Assembly (NCBI RefSeq): GCF_041051975.1
Contig: NZ_CP163435.1
Span: 7,915,001 to 7,979,000, forward strand
DNA: 64,000 nt
Direction: 5' to 3'
Source of the DNA: Streptomyces sp. R21
Lineage (GTDB): Bacteria > Actinomycetota > Actinomycetes > Streptomycetales > Streptomycetaceae
Both the position numbers and the translations under genes were made by a program. The notes beneath the pieces were generated by a model, which saw nothing but the letters and a program-made list of their open reading frames with translations, ran no database searches and was not told the origin of the DNA. How positions within the stretch are numbered: the stretch's first letter is position 1; every line of letters starts with the position of its first letter. Shown piece after piece: positions 8,728 to 16,848 of this stretch.

Positions 8728-8753
8728 CCTGCTGCTCTGTGCCGACCTGCGGT

Positions 8754-8792
8754 GCGAAGGCCCCCGGCTCGTCAGGAGCCGGGGGCCTTCGC
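8754..8792. terminator. Bidirectional hairpin terminator between I78 gene and PAP2 gene
   Basis: A 17-bp perfect stem (8754-8770 with 8776-8792; GCGAAGGCC...) closes a 5-nt GTCAG loop. It sits between two convergent genes. There is no T-run, which is usual in Streptomyces. Confidence 0.85.
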
Positions 8793-8838
8793 GGTGCGGG
8801 GAGAGGCTGTGCGTACCGACCCCGCTGTTCCTGGGTGC

Positions 8839-9867
8839 TCAGCCGCCCGTCAGGGGGCGGGCCGGGCTGGCGCCGCGCGGCACGCGGTCCGAGTGCGGCG
8901 GGCGGCGGCTGCCGACCGGGGTGACCGGGGTGCGCTCCGAGCGGGCCGTGTGCGGTCCGGGGGCCAGGTAGCCGGGCGCTCTGGCCGAGCGGGCGGCGCC
9001 CACCGGCTCGCGCACCGGAACGTCCTCCTCCGTGGCGGCCGGCACGGGCTGTGTGAGCGGGGCGGGAGCGTTGACCGGAACGGTGACCGGGGCGGGTGCG
9101 GTGCGCCCGCGGCGGTTGCGCCAGGCGTCGCGCAGACCGAAGATCCCGTCCTCGGCGCGGGCGATCAGCGGCTCGAACCAGGGCAGCGCCAGCAGGATCA
9201 GCAGACCGGCGGCCCAGCCCAGCAGTACATCGCTCAGCCAGTGCGTGCCGAGGTAGACGGTGGTGAGACCGACGCCCAGCGAGGTGACGGCGGACACGGC
9301 GGACAGCCAGCGCCGGGCCCTCGGAGTGGAGGCCAGATAAGCCAGGATTCCCCAGGTCACGACAGCGTTCGCGGTGTGGCCGGAAGGGAATATATCGCCG
9401 CCCATCCCCATCTCGTTCGAGCCGATCGTGATGGCGTAGTGCGGGCCGAGCCGGCCCATGCCCAGCTTGGCGGCGCCGACCGTGATGTTCAGCAGCAGCA
9501 GCGAGGCACCGAGTGTCAGCAGCGGGCGCAGCGTGTGCTGCCGCCAGGAGCGCCAGCCCAGCCAGGCCGCGACCATCACCGCGGTGGGGCCGCGCTGGCC
9601 GAGCACCACGTAGTAGTCGAGGAACGCGTGGATCTCCGGCCACTGCTGGTAGGGCCGGAAGAACATGACCTGCCAGTCGAAGCGGACAAGCCATGACGTG
9701 ATCGCCACGGCCCACACGATGGCCACGTAGAAGGCCAGGGTGGCTACAAGGAGCACCACCCTGTGCCGACTCATGTGCGGCACATCGATGTGGGCCGGTC
9801 GTTCCGGCTCACGGTCCAGCCGGGCGAAGACCCGGTCCAGACGGGTGAGGTTTCGTTCGGTACGCAC
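8839..9867 (-). CDS. PAP2-superfamily membrane phosphatase-like protein
   Basis: 342 residues with about six membrane helices and a Pro/Ala-rich cytoplasmic tail after residue 240. PAP2 motifs are visible: KLGMGRLGP (134-142), PSGHTA (161-166, His164), and TVYLGTHWLSDV (His209, Asp213). However the arginines of motif 1 (position 141, here Gly) and motif 3 (position 203, here Thr) are missing, so classical lipid phosphatase chemistry is uncertain. The GTG at 9867 lies 7 nt after a TAACGT -10 box (9880-9875), arguing for a leaderless start rather than the ATG at 9912. It acts at the membrane on an unknown lipid-linked substrate. Confidence 0.85.
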   Translation of the reverse strand: MRTERNLTRLDRVFARLDREPERPAHIDVPHMSRHRVVLLVATLAFYVAIVWAVAITSWLVRFDWQVMFFRPYQQWPEIHAFLDYYVVLGQRGPTAVMVAAWLGWRSWRQHTLRPLLTLGASLLLLNITVGAAKLGMGRLGPHYAITIGSNEMGMGGDIFPSGHTANAVVTWGILAYLASTPRARRWLSAVSAVTSLGVGLTTVYLGTHWLSDVLLGWAAGLLILLALPWFEPLIARAEDGIFGLRDAWRNRRGRTAPAPVTVPVNAPAPLTQPVPAATEEDVPVREPVGAARSARAPGYLAPGPHTARSERTPVTPVGSRRPPHSDRVPRGASPARPLTGG

Positions 9868-10063
9868 CCAATCGACGTTACAGCGAGTGAGCTGCGTTCC
9901 AGGCCGAATCACTGTGTTTGTGATGACGATGTGATGTGGGATTGCTCTCAGGATCAGGTTTATTTCTATGGATTCCCTATTTACCGGAGCGCCCGGCCTT
10001 CAATTCCATTGATCAACGGCCGTCCCGTTTTATGGCCCTTATTTATTCGTTCACCGAATGCTG

Positions 10064-10081
10064 GGCCGGAATTACCCGGCC
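10064..10081. terminator. Hairpin downstream of PIG-V-like gene
   Basis: GGCCGG (10064-10069) pairs with CCGGCC (10076-10081) across a 6-nt AATTAC loop. It lies 31 bp beyond the stop of the reverse-strand glycosyltransferase gene and would end its message. The surrounding stretch from about 9935 is clearly poorer in G+C than the rest of the window. Confidence 0.5.
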
Positions 10082-10112
10082 GCTCACCGGAGCCGCGGAC
10101 GGCGCACGTCGA

Positions 10113-11282
10113 TCATGGCGGTCCCGAGCCGTTCAGCCAGAAGGCCCCGTAGACCGCCGACGCCACCGCCACACCCCCGGCCACCAGCGCCGACCTGGAC
10201 GTTCGCAGCCGGGACAGGGCGAGTGCGAGCGGCAGCAGCAGAGGGAAGGCGGGCATCAGAAGGCGCGGTTTCGAGCCGAAGTAGCTCGACGCGCACAGGG
10301 CGAGCGCGACGACGACCCCCGAGTACACGAGAAGCGGCAGCGGCTGCCCCTGCCGTACGCCCACGACGTACAGCCAGATCACCAGCGCGACCCCGACGAC
10401 GATCCCGATGCCGGCCAGCGCCGAGGGGAACGAGGTGAACTTGTCGCCGGCGAACCGGGCGAAGGCGTAGCCGCCGTCGAAGCCGTTGCGCCAGCCCGCC
10501 TGGACGTCGAGATAGCCCAGCGGGCCGTCCCCGGTGCGGTGGCCGACCCACAGGACGTACCCGGCGGCGCCCAGCGGCGCGAGCAGCATGCCGAGGGCGC
10601 GTCGCCACCGGGGCGCGCCGCCTGCCGGGGGCGCGCTTCTCTCCCGCACGAACGAGGCGATCGCGGCCACCCACATGGCCGCGACGACCGCGGCGCCCAC
10701 CGGACGGGTCAGGCCCGCCAGCGCGGCCAGCAGGCCCGCCGTGAGCCAGCGGCCGGTCAGCACCGCGTACAGCGACCAGGCGGCGAGCGCCGTGAACAGG
10801 GACTCGCTGTACGCCATCGACTGCACGACGCCGACGGGCAGCAGCGCCCACACCAGCACGGCACAGACCCCGGCCCGGGTTCCGTACACGTGGTCCGCGA
10901 CGGCGAAGACGCCCCAGGCCGCTGCCAGGGAGGCGAGCGTGCTCACCAGCAGCCCCGCGTCCGCGTACGACAGCGGGGAGAGTGCGTGAATAAGCCGCTC
11001 CAGCCAGGGCAGCAGCGGGAAGAACGCCAGGTTCGAGTGCACGTCACCGTTCGGGAGGCGGACCTCGTAGCCGTAGCCGAGCTCGGCGACCCGCGTGTAC
11101 CAGAGCGAGTCCCAGCGGGCGCTCAGCAGCGTGTGGGCGCTCTTGCCGTTCGCCGCGCTCCACACGGCGAGGGTGATCAGGCCCAGGCCGCGCACCGCCA
11201 CGTACCCGAGGAGGGCGGGCGCGGCCCGGCGCAGGGCGCCCGCACGGGGCCGCGTCACGAGGGGCGTCTCAAGATCGGTCAC
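10113..11282 (-). CDS. Polytopic membrane glycosyltransferase, PIG-V/GT-C like
   Basis: 389 residues with about ten membrane helices. The first extracytoplasmic loop has WDSLWYTRVAELGY, matching the Trp-Asp motif at the start of PIG-V/Gpi18-like and other GT-C mannosyltransferases, and HSNLAFFPLLPW follows as in that group. It would transfer a sugar from a polyprenyl-phosphate donor on the outer membrane face; donor and acceptor are unknown. I prefer the GTG at 11282 because GATAAT ends 7 nt upstream (11295-11290), a leaderless arrangement; an ATG at 11303 overlaps that region. Confidence 0.75.
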   Translation of the reverse strand: MTDLETPLVTRPRAGALRRAAPALLGYVAVRGLGLITLAVWSAANGKSAHTLLSARWDSLWYTRVAELGYGYEVRLPNGDVHSNLAFFPLLPWLERLIHALSPLSYADAGLLVSTLASLAAAWGVFAVADHVYGTRAGVCAVLVWALLPVGVVQSMAYSESLFTALAAWSLYAVLTGRWLTAGLLAALAGLTRPVGAAVVAAMWVAAIASFVRERSAPPAGGAPRWRRALGMLLAPLGAAGYVLWVGHRTGDGPLGYLDVQAGWRNGFDGGYAFARFAGDKFTSFPSALAGIGIVVGVALVIWLYVVGVRQGQPLPLLVYSGVVVALALCASSYFGSKPRLLMPAFPLLLPLALALSRLRTSRSALVAGGVAVASAVYGAFWLNGSGPP

Positions 11283-11543
11283 GAGGCCGATTATCGACGG
11301 CATGCGGAACCGGGCGGTCCCACGGGGCGTGGTGCACCACGGGGGAGCGTGGTGTACGCCACACTCCGCGCAAGGAGAACGTGAGAGGTCCGCCACGTGT
11401 CAATGGCGAGAACTCGCGTACGCTGGCCGCTCACTCGCCTTTGTTGCGTGGACCGGGAGACACCGCTCCTCCCGGGTACGGCCGCAGGGAGTCCCCACCC
11501 CGCGGTCCCGCCGAACGCGAGGGATCAGCTGGGAGGTACGTAC

Positions 11544-13154
11544 ATGTCCGGGACGACCACGGCCGCAGTGCGTCGCCGTCGGGAGGCCGGGGCCGGTGCC
11601 AACCGCTGGGTAGTCCTTGTGGTGCTGTGCGTCAGCCTGCTCCTTGTCGCCGTCGACGCCACCGTGCTGCACGTCGCGGTGCCCGCCGTCACCGAGGACC
11701 TCAAGCCCGGCGCGATAGAACTGCTCTGGATCGTCGACATCTACCCGCTCGTCTGCGCCTCGCTGCTGATCCTCTTCGGCACGCTGGGCGACCGCGTCGG
11801 CCGCAGACGGATTCTCCTCATCGGATACGCCCTCTTCGGCGTCGCCTCGGCGCTGGCCGCCCTCGCCGACAACGCGCAGGTCCTCATCGCGGCACGCGCC
11901 CTGCTCGGTGTCGGCGGCGCGATGATCATGCCCGCGACCCTGTCGATCCTCCGCCAGGTCTTCCCCGACCGGCGCGAGCGGGCGCTCGCCATCGGCATCT
12001 GGAGCGCCGTGGCCGCCGTGGGAGCGGCCGTCGGGCCACTGCTGGGCGGCTTCCTCCTCGAACACTTCTGGTGGGGCTCCGTCTTCCTCATCAACATCCC
12101 GCTGATGCTGGTCAGCCTGCCGGTCGGCCGGATACTGCTGCCCGAGTCGCGCGGCGACCGCAACGGCCCCTGGGACGTGGTGGGCGCCCTGATGGCCGCC
12201 GCCGGACTCTTCGGGCTCGTCCTCGGCGTCAAGCGGCTCGGCGGCGGCGAGGCGCCGCTCAGTCCGTTCACGTTGCTGCCGCTGCTGGTCGGCGGCGCGC
12301 TGATGGCCGGCTTCGTACGACGGCAGCGACGGCGCGAACACCCCCTCGTCGAGCTGCGCATGTTCGCCAGGCCCGCCTTCAGCACGTCCGTCGGCTGCAT
12401 CGTGCTCGCCATGCTCGCCCTCGTCGGGCTCGAGCTGATCGCCGCGCAGTACCTCCAGCTGGTGCTGGGACTCTCCCCGCTGGAGACCGGGCTGCGGCTG
12501 CTGCCGCTCACCGTCGCGGCGATGGCCTCCGGGCTCGCCGGGGCGAAGATGCTGCGGCGGTTCGGGCCGCGCTCGATGGTCTGCTTCGGCTTCTGCCTCA
12601 CCGCCGCCGCGGTCGTCACGCTCACCGCGATGGGCGGTGACGACAACGCGGGGCTGCTGCTCTTCGGGTTCCTGCTCCTCGGGTTCGGACTGGAGACGAC
12701 GCTCTTCGGGGCGTACGAGTCCATGCTGAGCGAGGCTCCGCCCTCCCAGGCCGGCGGCGCCGCGGCCATCGGCGAGACCTCCTACCAGCTGGGCGCCGGC
12801 ATCGGCATCGCCCTGCTCGGCAGCGTGATGAATGCCGCCTACGCGCCCGGGCTGTCGTCGGTGCCCGGGGTCTCGGCCGCCGACTCCGCGGCCGCGGGGC
12901 ACTCGCTCGGGGAGGCCTACGACGTCTCGGAGCGCCTCGGCGGAGCGCGCGGGGCGGCTTTGCGGCACGCCGCACGGGACTCCTTCGTGCACGGGCTGCA
13001 TGTGACCCTGCTGGTCAGCGCGGGGCTGCTGCTGCTCGGGGCGGTGATGGCGCTGCGGTTGCCTCGGGTCATGGAGTGCGGGGCGCCTGCGGCGGGCTCG
13101 GCTGATATTCCCGGGCCCCGGGAGGTTGTTGTGGAGTCGCGGGTTTCTGCCTAG
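11544..13154 (+). CDS. MFS drug/proton antiporter, DHA2 (QacA/EmrB) family
   Basis: 536-residue exporter with about 14 membrane helices. The motif LWIVDIYPLVCASLLILFG and motif A, GTLGDRVGRRRILL, are typical of DHA2 proteins. It should expel a toxic or antibiotic-like compound using the proton gradient. GGGAGG at 11531-11536 sets the ATG at 11544. No regulator gene flanks it. The C-terminal loop near residues 430-475 is Ala/Ser rich. Confidence 0.9.
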   Translation: MSGTTTAAVRRRREAGAGANRWVVLVVLCVSLLLVAVDATVLHVAVPAVTEDLKPGAIELLWIVDIYPLVCASLLILFGTLGDRVGRRRILLIGYALFGVASALAALADNAQVLIAARALLGVGGAMIMPATLSILRQVFPDRRERALAIGIWSAVAAVGAAVGPLLGGFLLEHFWWGSVFLINIPLMLVSLPVGRILLPESRGDRNGPWDVVGALMAAAGLFGLVLGVKRLGGGEAPLSPFTLLPLLVGGALMAGFVRRQRRREHPLVELRMFARPAFSTSVGCIVLAMLALVGLELIAAQYLQLVLGLSPLETGLRLLPLTVAAMASGLAGAKMLRRFGPRSMVCFGFCLTAAAVVTLTAMGGDDNAGLLLFGFLLLGFGLETTLFGAYESMLSEAPPSQAGGAAAIGETSYQLGAGIGIALLGSVMNAAYAPGLSSVPGVSAADSAAAGHSLGEAYDVSERLGGARGAALRHAARDSFVHGLHVTLLVSAGLLLLGAVMALRLPRVMECGAPAAGSADIPGPREVVVESRVSA

Positions 13155-13158
13155 GGCT

Positions 13159-13182
13159 GCCGCCTGGGCCTTCGGCCCGGCG
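13159..13182. terminator. Hairpin after the MFS exporter gene
   Basis: CCGCC-T-GGGCC pairs with GGCCC-GGCGG around TTC, with one bulged base, immediately after the stop codon. A weak candidate terminator. Confidence 0.5.
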
Positions 13183-13337
13183 GATGTCTCCCACCCGCGC
13201 ACCGCCCGTGCTACTCGGCTTACCAGTGCGGCTCTCCTGTGGGGGTTGCTCCTCGTTGGCGGCTGCGGGTTCGAGCCCCGGGGTTCGGGGCCTCTGGACT
13301 TGCGGGACACTGCGTCGTAACGTCGGGTCGACATCGT

Positions 13338-13354
13338 AACTAGCGGTGCTAGTT
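13338..13354. promoter_or_regulatory. TetR-type operator upstream of acyl-CoA dehydrogenase gene
   Basis: AACTAGC (13338-13344) and GCTAGTT (13348-13354) form a perfect inverted repeat around GGT, 23 bp before the start codon. Its size and symmetry match TetR-family half-sites common in front of Streptomyces fatty-acid and exporter genes. No TetR gene is in the window, so the regulator is elsewhere. Confidence 0.7.
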
Positions 13355-13377
13355 TTAGTGTTCCGGAGGCTGTCCCT

Positions 13378-14568
13378 ATGTCCGCGTCCTCGAAGCTGCC
13401 CGCCTTCGACCCCGCCGACCCCCTCGGCATCGACGATCTGCTGGACGCGGAGGACCTCGCGATCCGCGACACCGTGCGGACCTGGGCGGCGGACCGGGTG
13501 CTGCCGCACGTCGCCGAGTGGTACGAGAAGGGGGAGCTGCCGGAGATCCGGGAGCTGGCGCGGGAGCTGGGCTCCATCGGCGCGCTCGGGATGTCCCTCG
13601 AGGGGTACGGGTGCGCGGGCGCGTCCGCCGTGCAGTACGGGCTCGCCTGTCTGGAGCTGGAGGCCGCCGACTCCGGGATCCGGTCTCTTGTGTCGGTGCA
13701 GGGCTCCCTCGCCATGTACGCCATCCACCGCTTCGGCAGCGAGGAGCAGAAGCAGCGCTGGCTGCCGGGCATGGCCGCCGGCGAGATCATCGGCTGCTTC
13801 GGACTCACCGAGCCCGACCACGGGTCCGACCCGGGCGCCATGCGGACCTACGCCAAGCGCGACGGCGGGGACTGGGTGCTGAGCGGGCGGAAGATGTGGA
13901 TCACCAACGGGTCGGTGGCCGGGGTCGCCGTGGTCTGGGCGCAGACCGACGACGGGATCCGCGGATTCGTCGTGCCCACCGACGCACCCGGGTTCTCCGC
14001 ACCCGAGATCAAGCACAAGTGGTCGCTGCGGGCGTCCGTCACGAGTGAGCTGATCCTCGACGAGGTACGGCTGCCCGCCGATGCCGTACTGCCCGAGGTC
14101 GTGGGGCTGAAGGGGCCGCTGAGCTGTCTCTCCCACGCGCGCTACGGAATCGTGTGGGGCTCGATGGGCGCGGCGCGGGCCAGTTTCGAGGCCGCCGTCG
14201 ACTACGCGAAGACGCGGGAGCAGTTCGGGAAGCCCATCGGCGGCTTCCAGCTCACCCAGGCCAAGCTCGCCGACATGGCGGTCGAGCTGCACAAGGGGAT
14301 TCTGCTCGCGCACCACCTGGGGCGGCGCATGGACGCGGGGCGCCTGCGTCCCGAGCAGGTCAGCTTCGGCAAGCTCAACAACGTCCGGGAAGCGATCGAG
14401 ATCTGCCGTACGGCACGGACGATTCTCGGCGCCAACGGGATCTCGCTCGAATACCCGGTGATGCGGCACGCGACCAATCTGGAGTCCGTGCTCACCTACG
14501 AGGGCACCGTCGAGATGCACCAACTGGTACTGGGCAAGGCGCTCACCGGGCTGGATGCCTTCCGGTAG
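13378..14568 (+). CDS. Acyl-CoA dehydrogenase, glutaryl-CoA dehydrogenase-like
   Basis: 396-residue flavoenzyme. It carries the FAD/acyl-CoA motifs GCFGLTEPDHGSDPG (139-153) and the WITNGSVAGVAVVWA strand, and the catalytic base Glu375 in TYEGTVEMHQ. The segment DSGIRSLVSVQGSL (98-111) matches the glutaryl-CoA dehydrogenase signature, keeping the Arg (102) that recognises the omega-carboxylate. The likely reaction is oxidation and decarboxylation of glutaryl-CoA to crotonyl-CoA in lysine/tryptophan breakdown. GGAGG lies 7 nt upstream of the ATG. A TetR-type palindrome overlaps the promoter region. Confidence 0.85.
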   Translation: MSASSKLPAFDPADPLGIDDLLDAEDLAIRDTVRTWAADRVLPHVAEWYEKGELPEIRELARELGSIGALGMSLEGYGCAGASAVQYGLACLELEAADSGIRSLVSVQGSLAMYAIHRFGSEEQKQRWLPGMAAGEIIGCFGLTEPDHGSDPGAMRTYAKRDGGDWVLSGRKMWITNGSVAGVAVVWAQTDDGIRGFVVPTDAPGFSAPEIKHKWSLRASVTSELILDEVRLPADAVLPEVVGLKGPLSCLSHARYGIVWGSMGAARASFEAAVDYAKTREQFGKPIGGFQLTQAKLADMAVELHKGILLAHHLGRRMDAGRLRPEQVSFGKLNNVREAIEICRTARTILGANGISLEYPVMRHATNLESVLTYEGTVEMHQLVLGKALTGLDAFR

Positions 14569-14606
14569 ACCCCTGCGGAGCTGCCCCTGAGGGACAACCC
14601 TGCGGG

Positions 14607-14631
14607 GGCAGGGCCGGTGAGCGGCCCTGCC
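14607..14631. terminator. Hairpin between convergent acyl-CoA dehydrogenase and SepF-like genes
   Basis: GGCAGGGCCG (14607-14616) pairs perfectly with CGGCCCTGCC (14622-14631) over a GTGAG loop. It begins 38 bp after one stop and touches the other gene's stop codon, so it can serve both strands. Confidence 0.75.
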
Positions 14632-15075
14632 TCAGCTCTGGTTGAAGAAACCGTCCTGCTGACGGCCCGCGGCCTCGCCGCTGACGATCTCCGTGTTCGC
14701 GGGAGTCAGCAGGAAGACACGGTTGGCGACCCGCTCGATCGTGCCGCGCAGGCCGAAGGTCAGGCCGGCCGCGAAGTCCACGACGCGCTTGGCGTCGGTG
14801 GCCTCCATGGACGTGAGGTTCATGATGACCGGGACGCCGTCCCGGAAGAGTTCGCCGATACCGCGTGCGTCCCGGAAGCTGTCCGGGGTGACCGTGCCGA
14901 TCCGGCGGCCCTTCTCCTCCGCCGTTTCGGACGCGACCTTCACGCGCGGGTCGGTGACCCAGACTTCCCCGGACTGCTGACCCTCCGCGTAGTTGTCGTC
15001 GTCGTCGTAGTAACGCTCGTCATCGTTGTCGTCGACGAGGCCAAGCCAGGCACTCGCCTTGCGCACCGATCCCAT
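14632..15075 (-). CDS. SepF-like cell-division protein
   Basis: 147 residues. An acidic Asp/Tyr-rich stretch (residues 15-30) is followed by the SepF core with PDSFRDARGIGELFRDG and VIMNLTSMEATDAKRVVDF, which form the dimer/FtsZ-binding fold. SepF anchors FtsZ to the membrane; Streptomyces carries extra SepF-like (Sfl) proteins that tune septum placement during sporulation. The gene is not next to ftsZ here, so it is one of those paralogues. It begins MGSVRKASAWLGL, a plausible amphipathic membrane-targeting helix. It is divergent from the DUF5685 gene. Confidence 0.85.
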   Translation of the reverse strand: MGSVRKASAWLGLVDDNDDERYYDDDDNYAEGQQSGEVWVTDPRVKVASETAEEKGRRIGTVTPDSFRDARGIGELFRDGVPVIMNLTSMEATDAKRVVDFAAGLTFGLRGTIERVANRVFLLTPANTEIVSGEAAGRQQDGFFNQS

Positions 15076-15404
15076 GGACGCCTCCTCTCACAGCGGTCTT
15101 TCTTGCTTTCCGCATCCCCATGGTCGTCCATGATGCGGATGTCGCGCCAAGTGGATAGACGCCGCGCGGGGGTTTCGTGACGGTACTGGTGCACAACGAA
15201 TCCGTCGAGAGCCCGCGTTTCCCAAGGGTCTTGCTGTGAACGGCTGCTGACTGAGAGTGAAATATGATTTCTCTCGGCGGATGGGTGACGGGTGGTGCGT
15301 ACGGGTGAACGGGGTGGTCGATACGATGCCGCAGCTCAACGTCGTACATGCCGAAGTGCGTGTTGTCGTACCAGTCACGGGTCACGGGTTCACGGGGGAG
15401 TGTC
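15076..15404. other. 329-bp divergent region between SepF-like and DUF5685 genes
   Basis: No gene seen. An imperfect nested inverted repeat occupies 15111-15137 (CGCAT...CATGG-TCGT-CCATG-ATGCG) close to the SepF-like start. A TACGAT hexamer at about 15321-15326 could be a -10 box for the rightward gene, whose GGGGGAG ribosome site is at 15394-15400. Confidence 0.5.
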
Positions 15405-16631
15405 GTGTTCGGAATTGTGAGGCCATGCAGCCACCGTCTCGGGGAAGGCCTGAAAGCGCAGTGGATGGCGCATTTGTGCGGGCTCTGCCTCGCGCTGCGC
15501 GGGGATCATGGACAGTTCGCCCGGGTCGTCACCAACTATGACGGGCTGCTCATCTCGGTTTTGACGGAGGCTCAGACCGAGCGGGCGAGCGGCGGGCGAC
15601 GGACCGCCGGGCCCTGTCCGCTGCGCGGCATGCGCACCGCCTCCGTCGCCCAGGGCGAGGGCGCGCGCCTGGCCGCCGCCGTCTCGCTCGTGCTGGCGTC
15701 GGCCAAGGTGCGCGACCATGTCGCCGACGGGGACGGCCTCTTGGCGCGCAGGCCCGTGGCGCTCGCCGCGCGCAAGGTCGCCGCGAGCTGGGGCAAGGCG
15801 GGCGCCCGGACCGGATCCGACGTCGGGTTCGACACCGCCGTACTCGTCGACGCCGTGGACCGGCAGCTCGGCATCGAGACGCTCGCCGGGCTCGGCACGC
15901 CGATCCTGACGGTCACCGAGCCGACCGAGACGGCGACCGCCGCGGCCTTCGCGCACACCGCGATCCTGGCCGGCCGGCCCGGCAACGCCGAGCCCCTCGC
16001 CGAGGCCGGACGCCTCTTCGGACGGCTCGCGCATCTGCTGGACGCCGTGGAGGACAGGGAAACTGACGCCGCGTCGGGCGCCTGGAACCCGCTGACCGCC
16101 ACGGGGACCTCGCTGACCGAGGCACGACGGCTCGCCGACGACGCGCTGCACGGCATACGGCTCGCGCTGCGCGAGACGGAATTCACCGACGGCAAGCTGG
16201 CGCATCTGCTGCTCGCGCACGAGCTGGGGCGCTCGGTGGACCGGGCGTTCGGGACCGAGGCCTGCTCGCACGGGGGAGCGCACTTGGCGGAGGGGACCCT
16301 GGCGGGCACCGCCGAGGGCGCCTTCGGGCCGCCGCAGCCGGGCGGTCCGCAGGCGCCGCACGGTCCCTACAACCCACAGAATCCGTATGGCGGAGGCAAC
16401 CCCTTCGGTGGTGAACCGCCGCGGCCCGGCAAGCGCGGCTTCTGGGCGGGGTGCGCGGCCGCGATCGGGGTGTGCTGCACCTGCAAGGTGTGCTGCGCCG
16501 ACGAGTTCGAGGGACCGTGGTCCCGCAAGAAGCGCGAAGGGTGCCTCAGCGGCTGTGACTGCAGTTGCTGCGACTGCTGCGAGGCGTGCGAATGCTGCGA
16601 GTGCTGCTCATGCTGCGACTGCGGACTGTGA
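15405..16631 (+). CDS. DUF5685 family protein with extreme Cys-rich C-terminal tail
   Basis: 408 residues. The N-terminus has RPCSHRL and CGLC (Cys8, Cys25, Cys28), a likely metal site, then a helical domain of about 300 residues. A Gly/Pro/Asn-rich linker leads to a tail in which about 21 of the last 64 residues are cysteine, arranged as CC and C-x-C pairs. I recall DUF5685 as an uncharacterised, mainly actinobacterial family; function unknown. The tail could bind metal ions or a metal cluster. GTG at 15405 is set by GGGGGAG upstream. It is divergent from the SepF-like gene, an arrangement that hints at a shared developmental role but does not prove it. Confidence 0.75.
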   Translation: MFGIVRPCSHRLGEGLKAQWMAHLCGLCLALRGDHGQFARVVTNYDGLLISVLTEAQTERASGGRRTAGPCPLRGMRTASVAQGEGARLAAAVSLVLASAKVRDHVADGDGLLARRPVALAARKVAASWGKAGARTGSDVGFDTAVLVDAVDRQLGIETLAGLGTPILTVTEPTETATAAAFAHTAILAGRPGNAEPLAEAGRLFGRLAHLLDAVEDRETDAASGAWNPLTATGTSLTEARRLADDALHGIRLALRETEFTDGKLAHLLLAHELGRSVDRAFGTEACSHGGAHLAEGTLAGTAEGAFGPPQPGGPQAPHGPYNPQNPYGGGNPFGGEPPRPGKRGFWAGCAAAIGVCCTCKVCCADEFEGPWSRKKREGCLSGCDCSCCDCCEACECCECCSCCDCGL

Positions 16632-16661
16632 CGAATTCCGTATACGACCGCGAAGTGTGAC

Positions 16662-16676
16662 GCCCCTGATAGGGGC
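16662..16676 (+). terminator. Small hairpin after DUF5685 gene
   Basis: GCCCCT (16662-16667) pairs with AGGGGC (16671-16676) around GAT, 30 bp after the stop. Direct copies of ATACGACCG flank it at 16642 and 16681. Confidence 0.45.
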
Positions 16677-16848
16677 CCGCATACGACCGTTCTGTCGTGC
16701 GCGGCAGTCCTGCCGGGCGGGGCGCCTTCTGTTTCCGGACGGTAAAACAAAAACATGATCCGGTGACCAGGGTGCCGTGAGGGTCGTTGGTAGAGCGCAG
16801 AACCATTTCTGCCCTGCCAGCAACTCGTCCTCCCCATAAGGCACTTCA

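Noticed and set aside
13155..13377. Small gene between the MFS exporter and acyl-CoA dehydrogenase
   Set aside because: A 64-codon frame exists but has no ribosome site and is crossed by the hairpin and operator.
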